Positions 1 to 15,062 of a stretch of 64,000 bases of DNA are shown one piece after another. Numbering within the stretch: the stretch's first letter is position 1; each line of letters opens with the position of its first letter. The DNA is from Panax quinquefolius (taxonomy: Eukaryota; Streptophyta; Magnoliopsida; Apiales; Araliaceae), in NCBI GenBank assembly GCA_020205615.1, contig CM035152.1:151270166-151334165 (forward strand), in the 5' to 3' direction. The position numbers were made by a program, and so were the translations under genes. A model generated the notes under the pieces. The model searched no databases and had not been told where the DNA came from. It worked only from the letters and a program-made list of their open reading frames with translations.

Positions 1-1
1 A

Positions 2-358
2 GACTTATTTTCAGAATTACAGGTGTTACAAGTGATGTTACCAAAAGAAGCATATGAAATATATAAACCATGGACATCCATTAAAATTCTTGAGTTTGTA
101 AAGAGTGTGGATATGTTTCCTAATGTAATGGTTGCTTATATGGTATTATTGACTATACCTGTGACTGTGGCATCTGCTGAAAAAAGTTTTTCTAAATTAA
201 AATTATTGAAATCTTACTTCTGGACCACCATGACTTAAGATAGGCTAAATGGATTAGCGATATTATGCATTGAAAAGGATATGTTAGAAAATATTAAATA
301 TGATAGTATAATTGATGATTTTGCATCTAAAAGTACAACAAGAAGACATTTTAAATGA
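2..358 (+). pseudogene. hAT transposase C-terminal (dimerisation) fragment
   Basis: One reading frame runs from the left window edge to a TGA at 356-358 and is broken only by a TAA at 236-238. It carries the C-terminal dimerisation region typical of hAT transposases of the TTF/ZMYM zinc-finger protein group: the run TIPVTVASAEKSFSKLKLLK (residues about 47-66 from the first codon), then, after the stop, RLNGLAILCIEKDML. In this family the residue at the stop is usually Gln, so one C-to-T change (CAA to TAA) would explain it. The N-terminal BED finger and catalytic core lie outside the window. No terminal inverted repeat is visible to the right. It is probably an inactive hAT remnant; the alternative, a domesticated host gene of the same fold, is less likely because of the nonsense codon. 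Confidence 0.8.
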
Positions 359-868
359 TGTTTTGTGGTTCAGAATTCATTGTTTTTTTTTTGTAGGTAC
401 ATGTGATGATTCTTTGCTTCGATTAATTATGGAGGATGAAAAGAAGATTGATCAAATCAAGAAATGCTTATGGAGATTCGGGAGGAAGCATGTAGACTCA
501 AATATGTAAGTTTCATTTTTTAATGCAATGATTACATGCAATTCGGGGTACTCCTTTTCCTTCGTTTGGGGTTTTGTCCCATTGGGTTTTTCCCAAACAA
601 GGTTTTAATGAGGTTCCAAAGAGTTTTTTCTTATCTTTTGTAAATTCTTATAATTTTAATAAAATTAATTAGTTGATAATTTATTTATTTTTTTGTTTAA
701 TTTGTATAAAGAGGAACACTTGAGAAAGTTCGCCCTGGGCCTTAGAAAACCTAGGACCGTCTCTGTATATATAGGACAACTAAGGTCCTCTGAATTTGTG
801 GGACCAATTTTCTTATTTCGAAATCAATGGTCTTGGCATGCAAAGACCAAGAAAGTAGCTTACTTATG
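359..868. other. Spacer without a recognisable gene
   Basis: AT-rich DNA after the hAT fragment. Around 545-620 there is a stretch with a phrase like TTTTGTCCCATTGGGTTTTT followed by AAGGTTTTAATGAGG. It resembles a sequence commonly seen in plant copia-type LTRs, but no LTR boundary could be found. Short open frames here have no recognisable domain. The last five bases, TTATG at 864-868, are the left target duplication of the next element. Confidence 0.4.
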
Positions 869-1849
869 TGTAAGACCCCAACTTTTATGAATAAAGATTA
901 ATTTTTCTATAAATATCATTTTTGAATATTAAGGTGTGAATTTGTTATAATGTTATAGTTGTGGGTAATATTTATAAATTTTGCAAAGTAAGTAAGTTGT
1001 TATAAAATATTAGATTGGTCGGAGAATATTCATTTTAACATGGAATATTCGTACGATGGCACAATAATTGGTGGACCCCACAACAGAATTATTGTCTGAA
1101 TTAGAAAACGACAGAAGTAATTTTTTATGAAAATAACGGCGAAAGTTTTACCGTTACCTGTTGAAATACCCGGTGATAAAAGAATAGTAATACGCATGGT
1201 TGCATAGTAACACACAGTATTTATTATTGATGTTTACGTGAGAAGTCATTCAGTTTTGTTCAATTATTGCTATAGTAATTGCTGCATAGTATCTCACATT
1301 ATTTGATGCAATTATTGTTAATATTTTATATTATTAAATCAATAATTGAGATGACAAGTTATTCTTATTATTATTTGCATTATTGACAATGTCTAGAAAA
1401 TTCTGTCGAGGAAAGGGGTTAATTAAGTTATTTAATCATAAGGCGTCGATAGGAGAAATCCTTATCTGAAAGCCCTCTTCCTCGGAAATGATCCGTTGTT
1501 AATATTGCAAGTTATATTATTGATGAATAAATATTGTTAAAAATGTTGAGGGGATTTTATGAAGTATTTGATGTAAATTTTTCTTATTTTATGGACCCTC
1601 ATTTACCCATTTTTTAAAATAATCGGTAGAAGATTATTCAGTATTGATAGGTATATTTTTCTTATATTTTGATGATAATAATTATGTTTTAAATAAATAT
1701 TTAATATATTTATTTATTTTATTATTTATTGTTTTTACTTGAATTAATTTTTACCGACTTGATATTTTATGTCAAGTGTTGAATAAATTAATTAATATAT
1801 TATTCAAGGCAAGGATAACCTATTTCTTTTTCTAAAATATCAAAGTTGG

Positions 1850-3800
1850 GCAAAATTCTTTTAACTAACAAAAATAATATTACAATATACATAATATATC
1901 ATATTATATATGTATATACTAGTATATGTTAAAGTGCATAAAAAACCGTGTGTGTGTATGTGCTAAGTATCAAAACCGTGTATTTGTGTGCTAAAACCAT
2001 GTCATTAATATTGGGACAAAACTTGTAAGACTTGCTAGGATTAAAAACATGTGGTCAAAATGCATATTAAATGATATGTTGGTTAAAAAGCGCCTGGGCA
2101 GATTTCAACCTCTTTACCGCGTATAAGCTTGATCAAATATGGACCATTCAATTCAAAAATGTTTGATCTAAACCATACATTCAAAAATTATTTTTCTAAA
2201 TGACAATTTTGCCCCAACTTCAAAAATTCTATAAATAGGGAGTATTTCATTCATTTGATTTTTACCAATTCAGTGAAAAGAAAATCATACTCTCCTTACC
2301 TACATTCTCTCTAAAGTTTTATACAGAAGTTCTGATTATTATTGAAGAGAAAAATTGGTCCAAGTATTGAGATAAGTTTAAATTTTGAAATTATTTCTTA
2401 CTTGTGTTATATATATAGATATACAAATACTTATTGTTCTACACAATTCTATATATCTATATTTCATCTATTTATCAAATAAAAAGGATACTTGGCGCAA
2501 GGCTAACTATAGATAAACTCTACGGAGAGGAATCCAACCATACGATTCCTTATAGTCTTCAAGAACCTTTTATTGATATTATTTATATAAATATTATAAA
2601 ATAGATACGACACTTGATAGCTCAAAACAACACCGAGATACTTTGCTTTCAAATAGTAGTAGTCATCCCAACCGATTTGAGAATCGTAGTGATCTATTCA
2701 ATATATTTATATAGATATCAATTGTGAAAATTATAAATTACATTATACTTGGGCGTAAGAAGGCTACTGGAGATAAACCTCTACTTGAGAGGAATCCAAC
2801 CGTATTTATTCTCCTTATAGTAAGACAAAGTGACACTATTTATAATTAGTTCACATAATAGATAAAATATTCTTATATATTATTTGAGTTAAACAAATAA
2901 TATTTGTTATATCAATTTATGCTTAACTAAAATTATACTTGATCTAATTTCTTCACATAAGTATTAATTTATTAAATACTTGATAACTCGTAAATAATTC
3001 AAATCCATAGAAAAACACTCTTTATTTTAAAGAATTGTCAATTCTTCATAAAGTGCTTTAATATTATATATTTGCTTTATCAGAAGCATAAGTGGATCTA
3101 AACAAAAGTTCTATCTGAATTAAAGAAGTTTATTATTAAAATATATTGAACTTTTATTATTTAGTCTTAACTCTCTATCTGCTTATTTAAGAAGCATTAC
3201 TCTGTACTTAAACTTGTATCAGCTTTTTCAAGAAGCAACTTGTTGTAAACTTATTTGTAAACAGAAAAAGATATAGAGTTAGTTTATTTTATGTACATGT
3301 GAGAAAGACGAGTAATTCTTCGACCAAGACCAGAGTCTTAGAGAGGTCAGCGGGAAGTTGGGTCTCTAGTGTACTTGTGAGGTGAGGAAGAGGCTGTTGT
3401 TTCAAGATCAGATCATAGAATACAAACTGAACTCAAAAGAAGTACAACTAAGCTTGAGGAAGGAGCGACGAGCTTGCTGTCCAAGATAGATTAGTTGGGA
3501 TTAGTTGAGAGTTTGTCTTTAAAACTTTGTAAAGGCTTCTCCGCATGTTGAAGGAGTTGATTATTACTGATAGTAATAGGATCTCAAATTCCAAGTAGGA
3601 ACTTGAGATTGGACGTAGCAACATACCAAGGGGTGTATGTTGTGAACCAGATAAATCTCTGTGCATTGTGTGATTGAATTTTTACTGTCTTGCATATTAA
3701 TTTTAACACTGCAAATTAATTATTTAAAAATTCAAAAAGGCCTTAGATAATTTTTTAAATATGTTATAATCTATTCAACCCCCCCTTCTAGATTATTATT
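1850..3800 (+). mobile_element. Unclassified retroelement sequence nested in the solo LTR
   Basis: This stretch has no counterpart in the related LTRs and accounts for the extra length. It has its own TATA box (TATAAATAG, 2230-2238), two copies of a roughly 80-bp segment with the phrase GAGGAATCCAACC (about 2491-2565 and 2749-2825), and a 3' part (about 3290-3790) that resembles LTRs of copia Sirevirus/Maximus elements, with phrases such as GAGATTGGACGTAG and a C-run before TTCTAGATT. No protein domain is readable, and its ends and target duplication could not be fixed, so the boundaries are approximate. Confidence 0.4.
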
Positions 3801-3810
3801 GGACTTTCAA

Positions 3811-3850
3811 GTATATATATATATATATATATATATGTGTGGGGGGGGGC
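3811..3850. repeat. (TA)n microsatellite followed by a G-run
   Basis: An AT dinucleotide run at about 3811-3836 passes directly into GTGTG and a run of G residues before CCCACATGTGGG. It lies at the right edge of the unassigned insert in the solo LTR. Confidence 0.85.
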
Positions 3851-4141
3851 CCACATGTGGGAAGAAAAATGTGTGGGGAGGGGAAAAATTGTGTAGTCAC
3901 GGAGGGGAGGGAATGAAGAAAAAAACTGATGTTATATATATATATTATAAGTTTTGTTTTATTAGATTATAAATAGAATATATTATATTTTATTTAAAGT
4001 TTTTATTTTATTAGAATATTTTATTATACAGTAATGAATAGTAAAATCAAAATTTTTAAAAAATTTCGCCGGTGCGTCGCCCGTGAATTTCAATCAGTGT
4101 GCGTCCGTGATTTTATTCAAATAGTATCATTTTCATTCTTC

Positions 4142-4150
4142 TATAAATAG
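4142..4150 (+). promoter_or_regulatory. TATA box of the solo LTR
   Basis: TATAAATAG followed by GATGCTTAGTTTAGAATTG. The same box and downstream sequence occur at the equivalent place in the three array LTRs, so this is the likely RNA start region of the element. Confidence 0.7.
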
Positions 4151-4551
4151 GATGCTTAGTTTAGAATTGAAAATCACACCAGAATCAGAGAATTCTTCTT
4201 CTATAATATTGAGCGTATTTTTTTCGAGTTTTAGGAAGCTTTGAGCGTAGAAAACAATATAAGTTTTCTTCAAGAATATTCTCGCGCTATACCAGTTGGA
4301 ATACTCTTCTTTTTAAGGTAAGGGATATTATTTTTGTTTAGTATTCGTAAGAAATAATATTTTCTTCCATACTCTGTAGTATGTAAGTAATATTATTTCG
4401 TTTCAGATTTCGAATTCTACACTTATTTTATTAAATTTTTGGCTTCTATACTCCATGAAATTAGTACAATATCCTTAAAATTTGAGTTTCATCCAGTATC
4501 TTTTCATGGAAATATTATTCTGAACATTCTTGATAAGTTTTAACTTTTTTA

Positions 4552-5095
4552 TACCAGAGTACTATTCACAGGGTACTATTCCTGAATTACTATTCACGGG
4601 GTACTTCACCCGGGGCACTATTCATGACAAAAATTGATTTTTTCGGTCTAAATTATTTTTGATGCAATATTATTCTTGAATTTTACTCCACAAAGCAGTA
4701 TCATGTTGACAATTTGGATATTATTGAATTCTGAATAAATTAAATTATAAATCTTTAAAAATTTATCCTTTGTTTTTTTTTTAATTGAATTCTCATATCA
4801 TTGTCATCATCATCATGTATGCTTATATTGTGATGAAAGTCATCTTTGGCTTACGTGCATAGATGGACTGTTGATTGGTATGATTATGACCAGAGATTAT
4901 TCGGTATAATCATGACCGTAATGTTACAAATGATGTGATAAAAGTCCTCATTGACCCGTAGTGCATTGATGGACAGTTGTTGGCATGATCATGACCATTG
5001 GTGAAAACACGAATATCCTTGCCCCGTAGTGCATGGATAATTCATGGTCGTGATACTAATAAATATCATTGGCCCATAGTGCATGGATAATTCAG
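4552..5095 (+). repeat. Two short-unit arrays in the LTR downstream of its TATA box
   Basis: The first array (about 4552-4625) repeats units like GGTACTATTCAC. The second (about 4840-5095) repeats units of about 60 bp carrying CATTGACCCGTAGTGCATGGAT-like text. Both array types recur in all related LTRs of the window in the same order, so they belong to the LTR and are not accidental microsatellites. Confidence 0.75.
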
Positions 5096-5638
5096 TGATT
5101 TGGATTATTTATTAAGCTGAGTCTCAGCGATAAAATTGATGATAAACTTTTTAAATCATAGAAGATAGTAGATATCATGCTCTACTTGACTCTTCTGATG
5201 GATTGCTTGTTTCGCTACAGTTAAACTTGATATTTATTATATTTTATTAGTTTAACACTGTTGAAGGCTAACAATAATTTATTATGCAATATCGTAGTCA
5301 TAATATTTTTTACTATGCTAGTTGAGCTCACCCTTTTGCTTTCATTGTTCTCTTCAGGAAATGAGAACGTAGTCGGGACTAGTCGAGGAACAATACAGGG
5401 TCGTGACGGTCCGAGATGGTGGCTATAGTAGTCTTCACTATTCTATGAAATAGTGTAATAATAAATGTAATGAGGACTCCATTGAATTTGGATATTGTCT
5501 AGAAGACAATATTCGTGAAAAAACTCTCAGCTACGCTTTTGATCGTATTGTATAATTAAGTTGTATTTGAATTTTGTATCATGTATTTGGCGACTCAGAA
5601 TAGGTGATGTATACCTATTTTGGGGGCGTCACATTATG

Positions 5639-6122
5639 CATGCTTTTTGGGGCAATTAGGAGTAATGGCAATGGGAGTTGGCAGCTTTTTTTTCTTCCCA
5701 GTATTGACAAGTTGTGAGGTGATCTCTCTCTGCGTCTCAGCACTGTATTGATCAATTGACCAATTTATTATAAATTTAATTAATAAAATAATCGAATCTC
5801 TGTTTAGTTGTTTCCCATTCATGCAAAAAAAGAAAAGAAAATCCCGTTGTTGGGATGGATGAGTTTTTGTGGGCCACATGCATGATAGAAACAAACCCTC
5901 TCCTTTAGTTTTTCATTTTTATTTTAAAAACTTCACTTTTCCTTCCTCCTTTCCCTTTTCTCTTTACTAGTAATTAATAAAGAATAATTTCCCTTTTCTC
6001 TTTACAAATGAAAATTTATTTTACCTAACAAGAATAACGGAATATTTATATTAACAAAGGAAAAAAATAATTCTAATTTAAAGGTAGTGACAAAGAAAAG
6101 AAGTTTGTAGTTGCAAAAATTA
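5639..6122. other. Spacer between two elements
   Basis: AT-rich sequence with no gene, RNA gene or clear repeat. It contains short A/T runs and pyrimidine-rich stretches only. Confidence 0.6.
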
Positions 6123-6132
6123 AATATAAAAT

Positions 6133-6380
6133 GCTTAAATATAATTTACTACCTTAAACTATAGGTCATATTCCACTTCGGTGATTTACCTTTTAATTTT
6201 GTCAATTAGATGATTGAACTATTATTTTTTTTCAATTTCATTCAATTGAAGCTGCCACGTCAGAAATTGTTGACGTGGCCCGCTGACTAGACAAACTAAT
6301 GCTTATGTGTAATTAAAAAAATATTATTTTAATTATCTCTTCTAAACATCAAGGGTAAATATGTCAAATCATTTTAAAAT
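6133..6380. repeat. Left terminal inverted repeat of the MULE-like element
   Basis: Pairs with the reverse complement of about 52490-52749. Matching phrases include CATATTCCACTT.GGTGATT.ACCTTT and GTCAATTAGAT. Divergence is visible by eye, so the element is older than the retrotransposons inside it. Confidence 0.7.
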
Positions 6381-6515
6381 CTCAGCTCCAACATAGAATA
6401 CAGGAATAAAACATTGGGAGATGAATCTATTTCGCTCAAATTACAATAACAAATTAAAGATCCGTAAAATGTAAGTCAAAGAAATTGGAGAGAAAACTCA
6501 AGTTCGCTTTTAATC

Positions 6516-6601
6516 ATGGTGGAGACACCGGTGAAGAGTTCGTTAAGCGATTTGGCGGGCCTGCTTGCTCATTCGTCCCCAAATATGGAATTGACGATAA
6601 C
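6516..6601 (+). pseudogene. Short gene-like reading frame inside the MULE-like element
   Basis: An ATG opens a frame beginning MVETPVKSSLSDLAGLLAHS. It is cut at 6601 by the older LTR element. If one copy of the target duplication is skipped, the frame resumes at 51707 (TGTISTAQFSFLMFW) and stops, giving about 44 codons. Local base composition is less AT-rich than the neighbours and codon-like. I do not recognise the family. It could be the first exon of a captured host gene, with the T-rich DNA at about 51730-51860 looking like intron sequence; this remains speculative. Confidence 0.35.
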
Positions 6602-7490
6602 TGTGAGATCCCGAAATTATGAAATGAAAGTATTCAATTTTCTTATAATTATTATTTTATTTAGTAAATAGTTAAATTGAGAAAGGGTTAAAGTTAAGGG
6701 TGATATTTAAAAATTTTATAAAGTAAGTAAGTTGTTATTCGTTGTGTCGGGGAATATTTGATTGGTCGGGGAATATTCTTTTTCACAGAGAATATTCGTA
6801 CGACGGCATAATCATTGGTGGACCCCACAATGGAAGTATTGTCGTAGTTAGAAAATGACAAAATTATCTTTTATAAAAATAACTTACGAAGTGTTACCGT
6901 TAAAACCGTTGAACTACCCTTAGTAAAAGTACAAGAATACTGCTGTGGTTGCATAAGAAGACGCCAGAATGATTATTGATGCTTACGTAAGAAGTCACTC
7001 AGTTATACTCAATTATTGGTACAGTAATTGTTGCATCATATCTCTCATATTATTGATTTAATTATTGTCACAGTATCATCTGTATAATATGTTGTATTAT
7101 TAAATCAATAATTGAGACGAAAAAGTTATTCATATTATTATTTGCAATATTAACAATGTCTAGAAGTTCTGTTAAGGAGAGGTTTGCTCACCTAATTGCT
7201 TGCCAATAAGGAGAAATCCTTATCGGAAACCCCCCTCTTTCTTGGGAACGACCTGGTTGTTAAATATTGTGTATTATAATATTAATGATGAATAAGTTCG
7301 TGTTGATTAAAGATGAAATTGATAGTTCCATTGTGTTGGAATTATTAGTGTTAGTGAAAATCGACATTTATTTCGATAATAATTGATGTCTGGAGGTTAT
7401 ATTGACCAATTGGGTAATTCACCGGATAAATGAGCAATTAATTGCTATTAATTCACATGTTTATAACTATGTGTTCACATGTGTGTACTA

Positions 7491-7692
7491 TTGATTCACA
7501 TGATTTACTATTAGGGGAGTTGGTGTAAGTTTGATAATACTTGCATGACTAAGTTAAAAATGGAGGTATAGATGAAGGTACTATACTATAATTAATTTTT
7601 TCACATGTTTAGAACTATTCACTCACATGATTTACTATTGATTCACATGATTTACTAATAGGGGAGGTGGTGCAAGTTTGATAATACTTGCA
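7491..7692 (+). repeat. 147-bp direct duplication in the older LTR
   Basis: The phrase TTGATTCACATGATTTACTA, then GGGGAG.TGGTG.AAGTTTGATAATACTTGCA, occurs at 7491-7545 and again at 7638-7692. The copia array inserted exactly at the end of the second copy. Confidence 0.8.
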
Positions 7693-9552
7693 GTTTGTAA
7701 TATTCATGAACGCAATCAAATTGCAAAAAAAATTAGCTAAACGTGTAAAAATCGAGTTTAAAAATTTACAAACCATATACCCGGATCACCCTTTATGCAC
7801 AATTATTAATTAAACGAAAAGATAAAGAATAAAATCATACCTCAAGATCGAGCTTCCTCGTACAAGTTCACCTCCAAATCCTTTCGCTCAACTTGAATCC
7901 ACCGGTTTGGTTCCTTCCTTTCGATCAACGTTAGCCACCCAAGTGTTTGGCCTCTAGAGGTGATCCACCAAGGAAAAATAAAGAATTCAAGAAGATGGTG
8001 TATCGCTCAACCCTAGTTTTCTATCTCTATAGAAAAGGTGTACTCTCCCAACAATTGAATTATGTCATATGTTGTCAAAAAGTCAACAACCCTTCACCCA
8101 TAATAAGACTCTCTTATTTATAGATGTGGGCAACCCACCTTAACAATTAAGGAATTGGGTTTTATTTAATTAATTAAATTCTTTTAATTAATTAAGCTCC
8201 CTAATCTTATTAGGATAATTAATTAAACTCTTTTAATTAATTTTCCTCCTAATCCAATTAGAATAAATGAGAGTACTTATATTAAATTAATTCCTAAACT
8301 CTTTTAGAAATTAAAATAATAATAATTGTAATAATATTAATAAGACTCTCTTATTAATTTATATTTAATATTTCTAAAATATTAAATAATAATATTAAGC
8401 TATTTAATTTATTCTATCACCATAGATTAAATTAAATATACATAACATATTATTACGATTATGCCATTAACTTCTTAAATAATTATTCTTCCTTTTATGG
8501 TGTGACCCTTTAGGTTCTCCATATTAAACCTAAGTGAATAAATCAATTAGAATAATTCTAATCTTATTTAAATAAATAAATTAAACAATTAATTTATTTA
8601 AATAAATAATATTTATTCTACAATAGGATAAGCCTCCCAAATGATCAACGACTTTCCGTATAATATAGATTTCAACATTAATCATAAAGAACCTTTCGAG
8701 TAAATAGTTACCAGACAATTCAATCCTTCCACCATACAATGTCCCAATTAAATATAAGACATACGGAATTACATCACAAGTCTTATTTTATTTAATTATA
8801 TGTATTTCGATCCTTAAATGCACAACTCAAAATAATGCAAATTAGAAACTCCTTTCTAATTTCATTCTCGCCGCCAAGGACTACCGGGTTGTCATTTATC
8901 TAATCACATAGACATTTCTCTTCTTTATTGTAAGTGGTAGATTCTTTATCGATCATACATTATCTCCATGCATAACTTATTATACCCAAGCATACCTTTG
9001 ATATACCCTAAGGGTCTTAAGGAATAAGTCAAAGTATAACTCATCATACACAAGATACTATGATGATCTCAAGTCCAAGGATTACTTGACTACTATCACT
9101 ACAGAATTCCTATCGACAGCAAAATAAAACTCCATTAGGTATTCCTTAATGCGAGCCAATGCTCAAAGGAACTTATTCTCTAATAAGCACCTACATACTT
9201 GCTTTAGTGTTCCACACAAATGATCATGAGATCAATCATCCTCATCCAACGAGCAAGTTAACGATGTACCAATCTATCCTGATTCACTAATCCCCAATTT
9301 AGTAATCCAACGATTGGGAACTATTTTAGTTTTAAGCTTTCTAAGAATTTAGATCTCATTAGAATGATCATCATCATTATTCTAAAAGCATTGCTTAAAA
9401 CTACGGGTTTATCACATATTATAAAACAAAGATCATGTAGATAATTAAAAGCCTTTAATAAATTAATACTTTTTATTAATAAATGAATAAGATTGTTACA
9501 AAGTATACGCTTTATCATCAAACATGATCGGCTTGTGTGCATACTACTTTCA
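7693..9552 (-). repeat. Copia LTR A (3' LTR of the array)
   Basis: About 1.86 kb. It starts at GTTTGTAATATTCATG because the outermost six bases (TGTTAG in LTR D) are missing, and it ends CATACTACTTTCA. The polypurine tract of the adjoining internal region follows at 9553-9566 (reverse complement AGTGCAAGTGGGAGAT). Confidence 0.85.
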
Positions 9553-12460
9553 ATCTCCCACTTGCACTAAAAAGCCAATCGCCATGGTATCTTATACTCT
9601 TCTTCTCTAAGTGACGATTATCCCCGCCGTTGATAAGCTTTAGTTAATGGATATGTAATGTTGTTCATGAGAGTCCACTATCTCTATAGTGATTTCCCAT
9701 CTTTCAATGATTCTAATAATCAAATGAAAGTGCCACAACACATGTTTAGATCCAAGATGAGACTTAGAACTATTCCTAGTTCTTCAGAATGAACTTTTAA
9801 TCCAAACAATCAACTCAGCAGCTTCATTTATAGCTATATACTTTGTCTTTATCACTAAACCAAAGAACTCTTTTGCTTGCTTGAACCTTTCCAATTCACC
9901 GCACCACTCGCTCAAGATAACGCTTTACCTTAAAGTGGATTTTCTCGTCATCTTGTCTCGTCTCGAAAAACTTGAGTCCGTAAGCCCTCTAGTTTTAATT
10001 TAGACCCACCATGAATATGATCACATCCTTAGTGCCTAAGTAAGCACTTTAAGATGTTTTCACCGACTAATAGTGAACTTCTCCATAATACGATCGATCA
10101 ACATCGTGTCTCGTATATTTCATTGCATACATGATTGTCACTCATGCGACTCTCTTTTTAATAGTCTGTGGGGACTATTAAGAGAGATACACCCATAGCT
10201 CATCGACACGAGACATCTCTTGAGTTTGCCATGCTAAACGACTTTAGCATCAAATGAATATACGCTCTCGGGTTAAGTCGAGCATCCTCTTTAAATCTAT
10301 CTATATAGATTTTATCCCCAATTAAGATACTCTTCCCAAATCATTCATGGAATGAATGTTTAGACAACTTTATCTTTTCCGATTGTAGCATTGGTATGTA
10401 ATTCCTCATCCGTAGTATATCAACATATAATACTAGAAATTTCACGACGCCCCCATCGAATTCTTTCAGACACACACTCAGAACTCTTACCTCATCAGAT
10501 GTAACTCGATCATCATCTTCTATGATGCGTACCTCATCATCATCATCCATGATGAATCCATACCTCCTGTGGTATCTTCTTACTATTCCGTATTTACGAT
10601 CTTGGCCAGGGTACAATAGTCTATCTACGTGTTCCTCTTATTCGACTTATAGTGTTTTGTGGTTCTTGAACTCTTCAAGATCTATTATCCTCCCACTAGC
10701 CCTTTCAATGATAAACACCTTTATCTTAGAAGGCATGCGCTTTTTTCGCAACAAACACCTTTTGCTAAGTAGGATTATAGAACATATACCCTAAACTTAC
10801 TTTTTAGATGTCCCACAAATACACATTTGTCAAATCTTGTCCCAAGCTTATCCTTTTCAAACCTTTTCACATAAGTCGACAACCCTTATCTTAACATACT
10901 TAAGATTAGAATCCTCCCCGTCCCATAACTTTTATGGAGTCTTGGGGCCGGATTTTGAGGTTACCATTTTCAGTAGATATGCACCATTTTCTGATACATT
11001 ATCCTGTAAGGATATCGAATGTCGGTGAAAATCATTATGGACCGCACTATGTCCAACAAGGTACGATTTTTCCTTCGTATACATCAATCAATTATTACGA
11101 TCGAGATGTGTCCATTATGAGAAAACCATTTGAGATGATCTAGAAACTTATTACACAAGTATTTATTCCTCGATCTAATCAAAGAATCTTAATACATTGT
11201 CAATTTGTTTCACTTCAATTCTTTTGAACCTTTCAAATAATTCACACTTGTATTTTTCAAGAAATACACACATTCAACTCTTTCAATGATCATCTCCTTT
11301 TCTTATACTAATTTGTTCAATATGCAAAATTATTTTCATGTAAGTCAAGTATACAAAATTTATTAAGTAATATTCCATTTCTATACAAAACATTATTATT
11401 ATAAATAGAACAACAATTGTTCTTAATTATAATACCAAAGATTTCATCATTCAACAATAAAATGGAAATAATATTTTTAACAAGAACTCGAATACAATAA
11501 CAACTTATCGACTTAATAGATTTGCCCAGTAGGCATTGCTAAACTATAAGTTTCTATAGCTAATGCAAAGAACCTTTGCTTCATTTTCCACACATAGATT
11601 ACTTATATTTGTTTAGCTTTCTACTTCGCTTGGTCCCTTCATAAATCTATATTTATGATAACCAAAGTCTCAGATCCAATACCCAAGTAGAACCTCGACT
11701 TAAAGAAAAATTTATTTTAAATCATGAACAAATTTGTATTTATAACCAAACTTCACTAAGCTTCTTTTGTTAGCCTTCGCAAAGATGCTTCTCGCAGCTT
11801 TCTTCCAAAGGTCCAGTGCTTATTGCAAAGGAAGCAAACCCTTTGCTATCCGTGACGCTTTTGTTCTTATTATCCTTTGTTTATGCCTTTCTATTTACCT
11901 TCTTTGAATCGCTTCTTCTTTCGTAAGATCCTTTGGCCCCTACCAAGAAGACTTGATCTTTCTTGGTCGAAAGTGACTCTCAACATTTTCAACAATATGT
12001 TAAGCAATCAAATGAGGTCGATATCTAGCTTGTTCATATGAAAAAATTCACAACAATTGTGAAAGGAGTCCGGAGTGAGTGCAAGATCAAATCTCGCTCA
12101 ACTCTCCATCCATGACAAAACCAAATTGTCCTAATCGATCAATCAAATTGATTATGTTAAGAACTTTTTTATCTGATTTATATAGTGTCATCGGCCATTC
12201 TAGATCTAAGAGCTCCTTAGATATCCGATATCTATCACCCCACTTTCTCTCACCATCAACTACTTGATGTGCAGATAATATAGTAGAGCATCCATAGTTT
12301 CATGCCGACGACAAGCTCAAGTACTCATGGATGCGAGCATGATGCATATCGAGCCAATCAGCATCATCATCTCGCCACTTTCTAAAAGTAGCAATCTCTT
12401 CCTCGTAGAGGCATTGTTCTGCAACCATCATAGGATAGGCGATATGACATAAGATAGCTT
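9553..12460 (-). pseudogene. Copia gag-pol remnant, internal region 1
   Basis: On the minus strand, in order: gag of the plant copia (UBN2) type at about 12450-11700, with a frame reading INLIDRLGQFGFVMDGELS; integrase pieces at about 11400-10830, with RRKNRTLLDIVRSIM and later DKLGTRFDKCVFVGHLKS; a DDDDEV-type acidic linker; the reverse transcriptase C-terminal half from about 10470, with VKFLVLYVDILRMRNYIPML; and RNase H at about 10000-9560, with KYIAINEAAELIVWIK (one base adjusted) ending near YHGDWL. Frameshifts and stops are frequent. The N-terminal half of reverse transcriptase, including the first catalytic Asp region, is absent between the acidic linker and the VDD-like motif. The copy could not encode a working polyprotein as written. 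Confidence 0.75.

Positions 12461-15062
<2,602 letters not shown>

Larger units (their letters stand above)
869..5633 (+). mobile_element. Isolated Tekay-type LTR (solo LTR) with nested DNA
   Basis: It begins TGTAAGACCCCAAC and ends GGGGGCGTCACA, the same termini as the three LTRs at 33718-51398, and is flanked by a perfect 5-bp direct repeat TTATG (864-868 and 5634-5638). No primer site or gag-pol follows, so it is a solo LTR formed by LTR-LTR recombination. Shared landmarks in order are the GAATATTC pair (1024-1050), the TGTCTAGAAA block (about 1388), a TATA box (4142-4150) followed by AGAATTGAAAATCACACC, an array of TACTATTCAC-like units, and an array of units built on CTTTGGCCCGTAGTGCA. 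At 4765 bp it is about 2 kb longer than its relatives (about 2.7 kb), which points to a nested insertion between roughly 1850 and 3800. Confidence 0.82.

Noticed and set aside
10522..11143. Plus-strand frames of 60-90 codons in copia bodies
   Set aside because: They lie opposite reverse transcriptase and integrase sequence on the minus strand and have no domain of their own.
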